From positions 4,939,501 to 5,003,500 of the forward strand of contig OW203732.1 of assembly GCA_934045075.1 (NCBI GenBank): DNA of 64,000 bases, read 5' to 3'. Positions 11,215-22,335 of the stretch are shown here, in pieces. The notes beneath the pieces are model-generated. The model was not told where the DNA came from. It saw only the letters and a list, made by a program, of their open reading frames with translations, and ran no database searches. Position 1 is the stretch's first letter; each line of letters begins with the position of its first letter. The stretch comes from Yponomeuta sedellus. Taxonomy: Eukaryota; Arthropoda; Insecta; Lepidoptera; Yponomeutidae. The position numbers were made by a program, and so were the translations under genes.

Positions 11215-11249
11215 GTTTTACATCGGAACGATATCACTGTACCCACATG

Positions 11250-11396
11250 ATTCTACTATTTTTTATTTTTAATGCACTAACCCGTGCTCACTGATGCCGG
11301 TGAGTCGCCCATTGGCTCAATTGGTAGAGCGCTGACACGGATAGCCAGAGGTTGCGGGTTCGAATCCCGGCATGGGATTCGAACCCGCAACCTCTG
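11250..11396 (+). repeat. Rearranged snap-back SINE (family A)
   Basis: Starts with the SINE tail in reverse orientation (AATGCACTAACCCGTGCT), joins straight to the forward head (GATGCCGGTGAGTCGCCC), and passes the tRNA-like core. The 3' side turns back on itself: GGTTGCGGGTTCGAATCCC then GGATTCGAACCCGCAACC. Two strand switches in one short insertion. Confidence 0.7.
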
Positions 11397-11410
11397 ATTA
11401 TTCTTTGGCC

Positions 11411-12626
11411 CATGAGGGGCCTGGAGTTGGCTGAGTACTTTGATCTTGAGTTTGAGGTTTATTGGACTGGCCAAGCTGTTTTTATTATTCCGCAAGTTGG
11501 TCTGGGTGAAATTTTTCTTCTGGCACTGCATTATTATTAAAAGGAAAAATACCAGCCTTGCGAAACCCAGCAACACAAACCTTAGGATCTACTTGAGCCC
11601 AATTTCGCCAATAAGTTTTGAAAAGTTTTTTTTAGGCAACACTTCACCCACATGTAATCTTTGCCACTTTACAAGGGCCTGATCCCACTTGTCCTTAAAA
11701 GACTTATTAACTGCCAAATCTAGTGGCTGCAGATTGTCGCTGGTGTGTGCTGGGAGTTTTAAGATAGTGATATCCGCTTCACGTGATTTTTCTATCATGT
11801 TTAATCCTACATGTGTAGCGTGGCCGTTTCTCAAAAAAACTCTCAAAGACATCTGTTTCCATCCAACCATTCTTGGTCGCCGCCGATAGTCATCCTCAGA
11901 CGTCCACTGGTCCCAAATGTCTTTTCCTTTGTAAATAATTAGTGGGGGAGTTTTGTCTCCAGCGGCACTAATACCCAGTAAAACCGTAGTGTTGCTTTTA
12001 CCAGGTGATGCTATAGTTCTTGTAGAAGCGTATCCTTTCAAACCCACTACTTTGGTTTTACTGGGATCTTTGCAAAAACTTGTCTCATCCAGTTTCCATA
12101 TGTGTGAAGGTTTGTCGTGTAATTCCAATAAATCCATTTTGTCTTTCAGCAAATCATAATAGGCGAATATAATCCAAGGATTGCAGGCTTTTTCCCGAGA
12201 ACTTTCTACGGCTTGCGGTTTTTTGACAGCCAGATTGTGGCGTTTTTTGAAAGACAAAAACCAGTCTTCTCCTGGGATGCCGTTTTTAAACGGATTTTTT
12301 ATTTGGTTTTTTGTAACGTAGTGGCCAACAAGCTCCATAATTTCTGTTCTTGATAAACCGAATCCGTATATTTCCATTTGAAGAAAGTTTTCTGCTAATT
12401 TTGTTTCTATTTCAATTGGAATGACTGTACATCTTCCTAAAGAATCAGATTTTTCGCCATATCTACCATATACTCGAGCTACTATTATTGGTCTAGGAAT
12501 ATTATATGCAATAGAGGCTCTGTACGCCGTCAATTCGCCACTTTTTACTTTTGCAATGGCTTCCAACAAGTCATCACGCGTGTATTTAGATGCTCTATCT
12601 GTTTTTCGGACATAATTTCGGACCAT
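11411..12626 (-). pseudogene. Broken pogo/Tigger-family DDE transposase
   Basis: A 345-residue frame (12626 down to 11589) plus a shifted tail to 11480 (VDPKVCVAGFRKAGIFPFN, stop near 11479). N-terminus has a pipsqueak-type HTH (about 16-50, YTRDDLLEAIAKVKSG), then a CENP-B-like region (70-140), then the DDE domain: first Asp in KLDETSF (D180) and third in LQPLD (D303). The second Asp, normally in a DGH motif, is Asn in RNGHATH (N267). Residues about 252-265 (PRMVGWKQMSLR) are read out of the ancestral frame: the next frame gives NGWMETDVFESFF, typical of the family. So two small indels and a deletion removed a catalytic segment. Another shift occurs at IGEIGLK. The product cannot be an active transposase. 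Confidence 0.8.
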
Positions 12627-12969
12627 CTTGCATTCATCTGAAATACAAACAACAAAATATTTAATACATACATCATAAGTATCTATTTATTAATTTATGC
12701 CCTTCCTTAAAACTTGGTACGGTCGGCCACAATCTAGGATACCCCAAAGTAGGTCTTATCGCTCAAGGCATAAGGGTGCCTAGCGTGTTGCCGACTGTAT
12801 CCCCTCTTAGAATAATCATAAATATTTTGGATTCACGTAAGTAATACATTCATATAAAACAAAGTTATTTTTTCCCAATGAACCTACAATTTACCTAGAT
12901 AAATATAAATTTTTGGAAAAGTACTAGTGTATAATTTTGCAGAGAGATAGCAATACCGTACGAGTAGGT

Positions 12970-13190
12970 AATAATTTTTATGCCACACCTGGCAATAAAG
13001 TGGTATCTGGCATCTTTTTATGTCTACGCTTTCGGGCCAAGTATAGACATAAAAAGATGTACACAACACGGGAGGTAATAAAGAAAGCTCTCGATAGCAT
13101 ATTTACGTTACGCCCCTCGCTTGCAGCTCGGGCCGCTAACTTCTGCGATCTCGGCCTTTCTTTGTATTACCACCCTAGTTGTGTAATGTA
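12970..13190 (+). repeat. Dispersed repeat, copy 2 of 2
   Basis: See 9470-9690 for the partner copy. Here it lies between the transposase start and the right tip of the pogo-like element, so it was inserted after that element or carried by it. Confidence 0.75.
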
Positions 13191-13309
13191 CTATTATAAT
13201 ACAGTTCCTCAAAAAATGTTTCTAACACTTGACTTGGGGCAAGACTACCATAATGTTTGTCTAGCCCCAGATGGACTGAGGTATCAGTCTGATAGTCTTA
13301 CCCCACCTC

Positions 13310-13940
13310 GCGACTTTGAGGTTATGTATTTGTTTTGATCAATATTTTTTAAATTAATTGGTTTTACGTTGGACCAATATCATTACTTAAAAGTTAGTAT
13401 TATTGCAATAATACTTACGTATGTAACGTTCTAAACACACCACTTTTTCCACCAAAACTTTTTTTTAAAACTAACCGGCGACCTCGTGTTTTGCTTCCTC
13501 GAATGTCTACTTAGAACTACTACGTCATTCATGTTCACCTTATCTACGTAAAGTAGCGACATCTGTGTTTTGAGTGTTTACCACTTTACCAGCGTATAAC
13601 GAGTTACTACACTGTGATAGTCTTTCCCCCGTGATTGTCTTCCCTTACCTTAGGTTTTTAAAAAAGTACCCACCAAAACAATAAACGAGCAGCTCCATCG
13701 AGACTTGGCTAGTTTTTACAGAATGTTTTTGGTAGGATTTTACTTCTTTTTATGGAAACCTGGGCATATTGATTTACTTTAATAGATTTTCTTATAAAAT
13801 AAATAAATCCCCCCAAATCAAGGGCAGTAGAAGAATGCATAGATTTACTTGCATGTAGTGTAGATGGCCGCAGTGCTGCCATCTAGTTTCTAACCTCATA
13901 ACTACTATCGTACCGGTACATGGTACAGTCCTACCTTCAA
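13310..13940. other. No gene; tip-like motifs
   Basis: Contains one more motif resembling the pogo-like element's subterminal repeats (TCTTTCCCCCGTGATTGTCTTCCC near 13620 in two pieces), so the element may extend to about 13650. Otherwise nothing recognisable. Confidence 0.35.
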
Positions 13941-14445
13941 ATGTTTCGAAAATATTCTTTGTTATTCGAAAAGAATAACTAATTTAGTGCTGTTTCATTT
14001 GCATGAAAGCAATATTATGAAGACAGCATTGAACGAACAAAACGCGCGCGACTCGTGTAAAATCGTGACATTCCGCCACGAATCGTGTTTTCGAAAATCG
14101 CGAGACTAAAGCGTTTTCGAAAATTGGGCCGATATGAATTTCGAAATGACTAACGTCTTTCCGTCAGCAGTCGTGTTTTCGAATATTATCACTAAAGCAT
14201 GCGAACTGTGAGAGGCAAGAGCACTTATTTCTGAAACTGCGTTTGACTCAGGGCATCTCGACACTTCGACAGTCACTCAACAACATGCGAAATATTCGAA
14301 AACGGCTCGCTTTCATTCTTGCATGCATGCGTCGCATTCGCGGATTAGTAATATTAGTAAAACTTTTTCGAAAATGAATGTTAGTAATTTACTAATCTTG
14401 TTTTCGAAAATCAAAGTTAGTAAATTCAGATTATTCGAAAAGAGA
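13941..14445. other. TTCGAA-rich segment
   Basis: Ten TTCGAA sites (most as TTTTCGAAAA or close variants) occur between 13945 and 14439, a density far above chance (one per ~4 kb expected at even base composition). No coding or transposon structure was recognised. Confidence 0.7.
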
Positions 14446-14505
14446 TGTCATTCACAATCGCCCATCTTTAGTTTTAAAGTTTGTTTTTTCAATGAAAAAC
14501 GAACT

Positions 14506-14762
14506 AGTCTATTTATTCTTACTTGTCCAATTTAGTAAACAAGATTCTAACCTTAAAATTGAGATTAGATGCCTAAACTAGACATTTTCTCGCAAATTCA
14601 TGAACTATCATGAATTATGTGTATAAAATTGGCAGCGTGTTATCTAAAAGAGTGTTCCAGGTTACTTCATTTATGGAAATATGGCAGTTTTGGGACTAAA
14701 AAGTCACAGTTTTAAGGGTAGAATCTTGTTTACTAAATTGGACAAGTAAGAATAAATAGACT
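14506..14762. repeat. MITE-like element with ~50-bp inverted ends
   Basis: Left arm 14506-14558 begins AGTCTATTTATTCTTACTTG, and right arm 14712-14762 is its reverse complement with only one or two differences. The 150-bp interior has no ORF. It abuts the dead RTE element that starts right after it; which inserted first is not clear. Confidence 0.75.
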
Positions 14763-14764
14763 GT

Positions 14765-15962
14765 AATGCCCGGAATATCAGCCTCCAGAATAAGCTGGTT
14801 TTCGTCCTGGTTTCTCGACCATAGACCATCTGCAAACCTTAAACCAGGTTATTGAGAAGTTCAACGAGTTTAATAAACCGCTCGCTATATACATAGCTTT
14901 CGTTGATTACTAAAAAGCTTTTGATAGTTTAAAACATGCGGATATCTTCAGTTCTTTGCATTGCCAAAACATTGACGCCACCTTCATAGATTTAATTAAA
15001 TTAATATACACAAATAGTACAGCCAATATCAAGCTTCATTCAAATGGACCGTCTTTTACCATTGAAAAGGGTGTTAAGCAGGGAGACCCACTGTCCCCCA
15101 AACTATTCACGTCAACACTGGAGAACGTCTTTAGAGCGCTTACAGGAGCATGGACAAACAAAGGCATTGAAGTCGGTGGTAGAAGGCTCACAAATCTTCG
15201 CTTTGCTGACATTATTTTGTTTGCTTCAACAGTACCTGAGCTTGAAGAGATGCTACAGGAACTTAACACGGCAAGCCTTAAGGTTGGATTATCTATGAAC
15301 AGGTCCAAAACGCAAGTCATGAGCAACAGTCGCAAGCGAAAAATTGAAGTGGACGGAATTGAGATACCTTATGTCGACGAGTACATTTACTTGGCCAGTT
15401 AGTAAGCTTCGAAAACAGGCAAGGCAAATAAATCGATCGCCGTATCGATAACGCCTGGAAGTGCTATTGGTCCATGAAAGATCTGATGAAGGGCAACCTT
15501 CCACTTTCCTTAAAGCGGAAGCTCGTCGATGTGTGTGTCCTGCCCGTTCTCATCTATGGCTCCCAGACTTGGTCGCTGACCAAACTACAAAAGTCCAAAC
15601 TTAAGGTTTGTCAGAGAGCGATGGAGCGCAGTATTTTGGGCCTGAGGAGGGTAGACCGCGTCCGAAATACCACACTACGCGCAAGGACCCGAATAATCGA
15701 TGTGGGTGTCCAGACGTCGAAACTGAAGTGGAGCTGGGCTGGTCATGTCAGTCGAATGCACCCGGACAGGTGGGCGAAACTCGCCACCGAGTGGGTGCCA
15801 CACGATGGACATCGTAATCGAGGCCGGCCTAGAAGACGGTGGAGAGATGATCTCTACAACCATCTGCCGGAGTGGCCTGAGGTGGCCCAGGACAGGAAAC
15901 TCTGGACTGAATTGGGGGAGGCCTTTGCCCAGCAGTGGGACACAAACATAGAGGCTACGTAA
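14765..15962 (+). pseudogene. Dead RTE-clade non-LTR retrotransposon, 3' part
   Basis: Reverse transcriptase segments are recognisable: AGFRPGFST-like start (near 14795), AFVDY followed by an in-frame TAA and KAFDSLKH (near 14905), GVKQGDPLSPKLF (about 15073-15111), and the catalytic box as FADI instead of F/YADD (about 15201). A frameshift near 15400 leads to the C-terminal part with LIYGSQTWSLTK and GHVSRMHPDRWAKLATEW and ends at TAA 15960. GRPRRRWRDDL near the end is typical of the RTE clade. The element lacks the endonuclease, carries stop, frameshift and catalytic-site changes, and is followed by a short A-run. Confidence 0.85.
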
Positions 15963-18110
15963 AAAAAAATGCACGGAATGATATAAAAAATTTCCCTTTT
16001 CAGTGAAACAAACTTTTGTTTAGGAAAAGGAGTACTTGCAGTTGAGAAATAAAAATGGAACTAATGTTTTAAGTCACCTGCATCGATGACGTTGAATCAA
16101 CCAATACAAGGCGCGCGGCCTGCCATAAAATGAAACTATCCGATTGGTCGATCAACTTGCCGCACATCCAAAATTGGTCATCTGCGCAGGTACATCCGCG
16201 ACTTATTTCTTGTGTAGCACTGTACGGCAGTGCTTGGCGGGGTCACTGCAGTGCCCCTCGATTTATGTAGGTACTGAACATTTAATGGAATAACCCTATT
16301 ACATCACATTAGATGTCTCTATGCTTCTAGTGTAGATGCTGCAAATGTTGACACTATTCCTCGAAACGCAGCGTTTCTTTGTTGCCTTCTTTTATTTTTT
16401 TAAATATGTAGATGGTTTTAATGCTTATTAAAAGCTACATAGAATTTATAGTGCAATACGTAGGGTTGTAAACTGTATTGGGTAGAGCGGCGAAACACCA
16501 GAAAAAAAGATTTATTTATATTGTTTTTATTCATCAAATTGAGTAACCTATCACAAAATCCAGTGCCCGGGTTTCCAATGTGTGGCGTCTTCATTCTTGC
16601 TGAGGGAGTAATCGCTTTCACCGGTTCATAAATATTGGAAGCTAAAACTAAGAGGCATTACCCAATTGATATATTTTGTTCATGACTGTACTTGGCTAAA
16701 ATTGGATAATACCTTGAGAGAATACAATTTAGTGTGTTACGAGGTGTCTTCAGCGTAATGAGCGGGGAGGGACATGTGACCTGTTTACCAAGAGACCTAC
16801 AGCAGCAGCAGCTACCTGGAATACACAGCAATCAGCACAGGACACAGCAACAGCAAACAGGCCAGCGGGCGCCACCGGCCTGCCAAACAAACGCAAATGT
16901 TAGTCTGTGTGTACTGCTCATCTGCTGGCCGCTATCTGGATCGACTGTCTCGATAGTTTATTTCAAATTAACTTGTGAATTTAAATGTAAGATAACATAG
17001 CTATTTCGTCAGGGATATACAAATAAGGTTAGGTTATTTAACATTAATGAGTCCCTATCTTTTACTTATCGGCGCTTTGATCGTAGTGCCGTTATTTGGA
17101 TAGTAAATAAAAAAGTTAAGTCATAACTTATCGACAGCCACAACAGCAATTCAGCGGTTGTCAGCAAACAGCCCCCCCCAAGCCCCGCTCGAACCTCGCG
17201 CCCCGCGCTCGCCACCGCCTGAGCATACCAACATTCACACATTAATTTTAAACATCTGTTACAATTTGAATCTTAAAAACTTAGCTTAACTTTAGACGGG
17301 TTTAGTACAATTAGACTCATGACTGAGTTTATGTGGTCTTGAATATCAAAATCACTTTGCTGACAAAAATTAAGCACAACTTCAATGTTAAATTGCAATT
17401 TGACCAATTTGATATGGAACACAACATAACAATGTGCAAATTAATTTTAGATTTCTTTGCTTACATTACTTGTTACCTAATTCGTTTGATTAAGAAAATT
17501 GGATGTGCAAGTATTACCGGATGTTTGTCCCAAAATATCAATTCCCAATTTTGCCCTATGTTTAGGGGTAGTCCTTAGTGCATAAACCTGAAAAGATATC
17601 TGATGTGCAAACCACATCTAGTGCTAATATTAGCACATTTTTTCTAATCTCAAGTTATTTGCATAGTAATTTTAACAATATGACACAATATTTTATCAAA
17701 TAACATTGCATTATTACTATTCTACAATTCTCACACATTGCTTGAGTTATGTAATTTTACAAAATTAAAACAAAATGAAACTTTTACAAAAAAAACTTGT
17801 TTGTAGAAACTTAAGTTATCTTAAAACATTGAATGCCACTATGTTATTCATAGCTAGGTCTGTGGAGGGGAGGAATAATAAGATGAAGATGTATAGTACC
17901 TTGGCTGAAAGCTGGCTAGTCTCGGCTCAGCAAGTCAGCTCACATGGTACCATGTACCTGAAAGAGAACATTCTATCAACTCCATATCAGGTCAATGGAT
18001 CAGCTGGGAGACTAACAGTGTAAGGTCCTTTAGTATTTCAATGAGGTGATGTGATGTCATAAAAGAAAAACTATAAGAAGTAGCTTATTTATAATAATAA
18101 CTACCACACA
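15963..18110. other. Intergenic; CAG-rich patch, no supported gene
   Basis: A CAG/CAA-rich stretch at 16798-16870 and a C-rich patch at 17165-17220 look like transcribed leader or exon sequence, but no frame with splice sites could be supported. The region could hold a non-coding first exon of a neighbouring gene, or alternative 3' sequence of the SC35 gene that lies to its right and reads leftward. No known domain. Confidence 0.3.
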
Positions 18111-18139
18111 GAATGCAATCACTTGTCCAGGCTCTAGAG

Positions 18140-18425
18140 TCTAATATTTACATAGTTTTTCAATAGAATGATATAAGCACTACAATGGTTGTTATTTGCT
18201 TCAATTTGGTAGTCTACAAAGCAATAGCAGTACAATGTCATTCCAGCGGTATAACCCGCGCAAATTAAATAGGCATCTCACGTGAAGAAGATCGAATCGC
18301 GCGAGGCGCAGAGTGAAGTAGCCCAGGTTATACTATTGCAATGCGATTGGTTACCAGACTACCGATAGTATCAATGAAACGACCATTACCGGACAATATG
18401 AGTCTATTGAACAACTGTGGATAGT
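18140..18425. repeat. Dispersed repeat pair, copy 1
   Basis: About 270 bp shared with 37487-37760, for example GTCTACAAAGCAATAGCAGT, GCGCAAATTAAATAGG and ATGCGATTGGTTAC. Identity is interrupted by small changes throughout, so it is an old pair. Not coding. Confidence 0.75.
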
Positions 18426-18434
18426 AGACTCACT

Positions 18435-18660
18435 CTGTGCTATAGTAACCAGGCAGGGACATCACATACATGGAACTTCATTCAGGATGAGACTATTTGT
18501 TTAAATGTATGGCAGCCCGCGCCCCTACTGGGAATCAAGCCCGGAACCTGCACATGGTAGATGGATGTAATACCATCGGCCAATAATACAGTAAAGTATG
18601 TATGTTTAGTTTTGACATAGTGATAGTGAGTGTATGAGCTGAAATAAAACACCATGAGTC
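18435..18660 (-). repeat. tRNA-derived SINE (family B)
   Basis: Contains 'ggcagggacatcacatacatgg' in two parts and a weak B box (GGGCTTGATTCCC on minus). Same arrangement as the copies at 190-412 and 46535-46670. Confidence 0.5.
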
Positions 18661-18904
18661 TCATGGATTGTGGATGTGGATGAAGTGGATTGGCACAAAG
18701 GCTTTGCAGTTTGTGACCTATTTAAGTTGTCTCCCTAGTGATGTTTCTATGAAATCTTTCACAATACAATATTTCTAATTTACTTGCCTAATGCTTGATA
18801 TATGTGTGCTTTTAGGTCTTAACTTGTGTTCTTTTGTTAGTATGTACATTGAACATTTACCATCCATTACCAGATTTTCTGACAAATCTTTGGCACTGAT
18901 TTTT

Positions 18905-19735
18905 TTCAAGCAATGAAGAAAAGAAAGAAAAACATTTATTATAGAAACAGTGCACACGCCACAGTAACAAACTTAAAACATATTACTAAACATAATATTC
19001 ACAACAAACAAAAACAACGAAGAAAAACGAAGGTCACGGCGTGACACTGCTGCTATAAACAGCAACTGACTCAGCCATATGCTGATGGACAAGCCCTCAG
19101 CGCTGATTTTCAGTCAGCGCCATGTGCTACTCCACAAGCGTCACAGACTGCGGAGCGATATAATCATGGGCAATAACAATACTAAAGAATTAATAATACC
19201 GTATAGAGTAGAATACTTATAATATGTTATATAGAATAATACCCATATGAATAGAAAACGTATTAAAAATACAGAATGAAACAAGATACTTACATACTTT
19301 AACTATGTGATAGAATAAGCTACAATAATATACAAATAAAATTATACACAAATAAATAACTAGCTCTAATAATTATATTGAGATAAAGATAATTAGATAT
19401 AATAAATTTGCACACATGTATATACTTAAATATAAAGAGAATACAAGATATATAGACATATACAATGTTGCACAGCCCTACTATGCGATTACAGACTCGT
19501 GTCTGTTTTTGCGGCGAGAGGTTGGAAGGGAGTGGAGCAGCGGTTTCTGAAGCTCCAGCAAATAAGCAAATACTTCACAGATTGGGGGAGGAATATCGTT
19601 CCAACACTTGGACGCCGCAAATCTGAAACTGCCACGAAACGACGTAGTCCGATGCGCCGGTACCTATTGGTCCAATGTATTGTAAATAGTCGGCAAACAC
19701 AACGAGCCAAGTATGTGCCAGCATGAAGTAAATGC
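18905..19735 (-). pseudogene. LINE remnant: C-terminal RT tail and 3' UTR
   Basis: On the minus strand, 19700 down to 19490 reads FAASKCWNDIPPPICEVF and PLLHSLPTSRRKNRHES to a stop. This type of ending (RFaaskxWNxLP..I) closes the reverse transcriptase of Jockey/CR1-type LINEs. The AT-rich stretch down to about 18905, ending in TTTATT/AAGAAAAAC-like sequence, fits its 3' UTR. Only the end is present. It lies about 40-70 bp past the stop codon of SC35, in the same orientation, so it may form part of that gene's 3' UTR. Confidence 0.6.
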
Positions 19736-19773
19736 TATATATAATATCTCGAAGATCTTACTTAGTCAGTTGC

Positions 19774-20685
19774 TCAATGGCGAGAGCGCGACCTCGAACG
19801 GCTGCGCGAACGCGACCGACCGCGCGAGCTTTTCGAGTCCGAGCGCGACCGTGAGCGAGACTTGGATCGGCTACGCGAGTACGAGCGGCGGCGGGAACGG
19901 GAGCGAGAGCGAGATGACCTATGAGCAATAAAGGAAACAGATTTACTTTATAATGCTTATAAATAAAAAAAGTATTTACGCACTTAGTTACAACATTTAA
20001 AACACAAATGCCAAACATGATATAATATCTAAATTAGGATCAGTACCTAATTAGCATGAGCTCATTAGCTTTAATATCTGCGGTGGGCAAGCGTGGCGAT
20101 TACTGCGGTGGGCAGGCGTGGTGATTAATCCACTCTCTCCGTATGAAGGCCTGTGCCCTATATTGGGAAGCACATACAGCGCCGTCTTAGCCTCCGACAC
20201 CAGAAGTAGCCACTTGTATCCACATAGGCTGCATTATATTGTGCGAGTGTATACTGTATGGGGGTACATCGAATTTAACAAAATATACCTGCGACGTCTG
20301 CTGCGATAAGGAGACGAAGGGCGTCCATAACGTGCCATCTGCACACGGAGCTCCCTGCCGTCCAACATGCGTCCATCAAGCGAGTCTAGGGCTTCTTCGG
20401 CGTCACGGCGGTCGTAGAATCTAGAATACAAAATGGGGGGTTATGCCGGCTGAATGAAGCGGACGGGCTATTTGAGATTTTAGAAATAGATAAGGTAGGT
20501 TACCTGACAAATGCGAATCCTCGACTTTCACGTGTGTAGCGATCTCTCGGAATGTAGATATCTCCGACATCGCCACATCTCTCGAAGACGCGACGCAAAT
20601 CTTCCGGCGTGGTGCGATACGTTAAATTATCCACTTTCAACGATACCATGCCGTCAATTCGCGGCGGTGGTCTTCCGTAACTCAT
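19774..20685 (-). CDS. SC35: Serine/arginine-rich splicing factor 2 (SC35)
   Basis: Three coding exons on the minus strand: 20685-20504, 20420-20289 and 19918-19774, with consistent GT-AG junctions and phases (2, 2). The 152-residue protein starts [23 protein letters not shown] at about 14-92 with RNP2 LKVDNL and RNP1 RGFAFVRF; the latter is split by intron 1. Linker [11 protein letters not shown], then an RS domain ([16 protein letters not shown]... to SRSRH). This is SC35/SRSF2, a nuclear-speckle protein that binds exonic enhancers and helps recruit U1 and U2 snRNPs. The RS tail, about 48 residues, is shorter than in vertebrates (SRSF2 is 221 residues). Upstream 20686-20800 is the probable leader/promoter. 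The ATG chosen is the first in frame and gives the usual short N-terminus. Confidence 0.93.
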
Positions 20686-21699
20686 AGTTGATGTTTATTT
20701 GATAATAATCAGAACAAATATGAATAACAATTTTACACAGCGAGGAAGAGAACGACCGAAGCGAAGCGCGTATTTCACAAAATGGCGTCAAGCAAATCGG
20801 TCAATCACCTAGCTTGTCAAAAGCAATATGGCGGCCGGAAGTAAGTACTCGTAGATAGAGTATTATAGTACTATGCCGTTCAGTGCTGCCAGATACAAAA
20901 CGTGAAAATGCGGCACCTGTACTTTAAAAAAGCGGATTTTCAGCAATAAAAGCGGGTTTTTTATTATTATTATATAACATTATACAATACCAATTGTTCT
21001 TTTTCCGTTTTTAGGTCTCATATTTTTATTCATACCAGGATATGATAATTTATAAATAAGACGGAATTTGCACAAATAACCAGGTCAAAATTTGCGCGCA
21101 CTTCTTGCTTTGCTGTTGTGAATGGACTATACTTCGTTTTTTTAGCATTAGAAATTTCGTAAAGAAAGAAGCAGGGCTACTGCTTATTATTACGTAGATA
21201 TAACATCTGAAATGTAGATAGAAAGCTGTATTTTCTTGGCTCAACAGTGAACTAAGTAGGTTATTTATTATTTAATATTTGAAAAAAAAATATATAAATT
21301 AGGCAGCGATTTTTAGGTTGACTAGCCGTGCTTCTTTGTTTACGAAATTTCTAATGCTAAAAAAATGAAGTATAGTATTATAATTGGTGGCCTGCTGCAT
21401 GGACTAGACGCGCGCACGCATACACGCACAGTGCAATGTCTGTATGCACCAAATGGAAACCGACTTGTTGAAAGTTGTATGAACAACATGACATTCAACC
21501 AATTTCGAAAAAAGCGGAACCGCGTTAGTAAAAAGCGGAAAGCGCATTCACTATCAGAAAAGCGGAAACGCGGGACATCTGGCAACACTGATGCTGTTTG
21601 CGTGCCGTTTGACTTGGCTTGTCGCTTGACTTTGTCTATGGTCTTAACACAGAACAAGGATTGAAAGTTGATTTAATTCACAAATTATATTTAATTGTT
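20686..21699. other. SC35 upstream region, no other gene
   Basis: The first ~150 bases should hold the SC35 leader and promoter. A 16-bp segment, 'gcggaaagcgcattcactat' and relatives with GCGGAAA/GCGGAT at 20920-20950 and 21510-21570, recurs loosely. No ORF with a domain. Confidence 0.35.
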
Positions 21700-21792
21700 C
21701 CGTGATTGCAATCCAAGGACATCCTCTTTCTTTTACATCCGTGCGCCACGGATGTAAAAAATCCGTTCCGTGCCGTGGCTCAATCACGGAAA
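21700..21792. repeat. Nested hairpin
   Basis: Inner arms TTTTACATCCGTG / CACGGATGTAAAA (about 21733-21761) with a 3-base loop, and outer arms TTCCGTGATTGCA / GGCTCAATCACGGAA (about 21701 and 21776-21791). No coding content; perhaps a very small MITE. Confidence 0.65.
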
Positions 21793-21858
21793 AACGTAGA
21801 CAGAGAATAGATAGACGAGACATAACAATAGAAAAAAAAAGAAGAAAGAGATGACTTA

Positions 21859-22109
21859 CAGTGCGTTCACATTAACTTGACGCGTGAGAGAATTGGTAAC
21901 AAGGACATAGCATGTGAATTAGCTTTTGGACATAATCGGAAGATGGTAAAACAAGCCCTCAATCCTTTTATTTTCCCTAAGTAATGGAAATTATTTTTTA
22001 TTTAACATGGTAACAGTAAACCGCAGTAAACATCTCAGTGGTACCAATTCTCTCACGCGTCAAGTTAATGTGAACACCACAGAGCATAGTGAACACTGTG
22101 AACGCACTG
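21859..22109. repeat. MITE with long inverted ends, TA flanks
   Basis: Left end CAGTGCGTTCACATTAACTT continuing GACGCGTGAGAGAATTGGTA; right side has ACCAATTCTCTCACGCGTCA and ends GTGAACGCACTG. A short extra segment (caccacagagcatagt) interrupts the right arm. TA lies directly outside each end (21857-21858 and 22110-22111), as for Tc1/mariner insertions. 251 bp, no ORF. Confidence 0.75.
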
Positions 22110-22335
22110 TATTACGAGTTTTATAAAGTGTAAGCGAGAAACAGTAATGATCTTCTGTCCCTTACGCGCGTATGCGATTTTTTTGTTTGCCACAGTCACA
22201 GTTCAAATCTGTGGCAGACAAACCTACGTCAAATCTGAGCTTTATCGAGTTTCACATTGAATTTAGGCAGATATCGGTGTTTTTCCCCATAAAATTGTAC
22301 TATGGTGTTCGGTGCAGTTGGATGAAAGTGATACT

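Larger units (their letters stand above)
10313..13309 (-). mobile_element. pogo/Tigger-like transposon with nested repeats
   Basis: Left end GGTGGGGTAAGTAATACTAA near 10315 and right end CTTACCCCACC near 13299-13309 are inverted to each other over about 11 bp. Subterminal repeats of a tip-like motif are numerous: GGGGGAAGACAAAC (10683), GGGGGAAGACTAAC (10736), TTGCCCCAATAAACG (10514), GGGGCAAGACTACC (13237). Inside are a degenerate transposase (11411-12626, minus), two SINEs and a dispersed repeat. I did not find a clean TA duplication at the tips, so the exact ends are uncertain. Confidence 0.6.

Noticed and set aside
16734..17000. 88-residue ORF with a Gln-rich stretch
   Set aside because: CAG-rich sequence without domain or supported splice sites; could be non-coding leader.
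17775..18023. 82-residue ORF
   Set aside because: No domain, no repeats of coding type, AT-rich context; likely chance.
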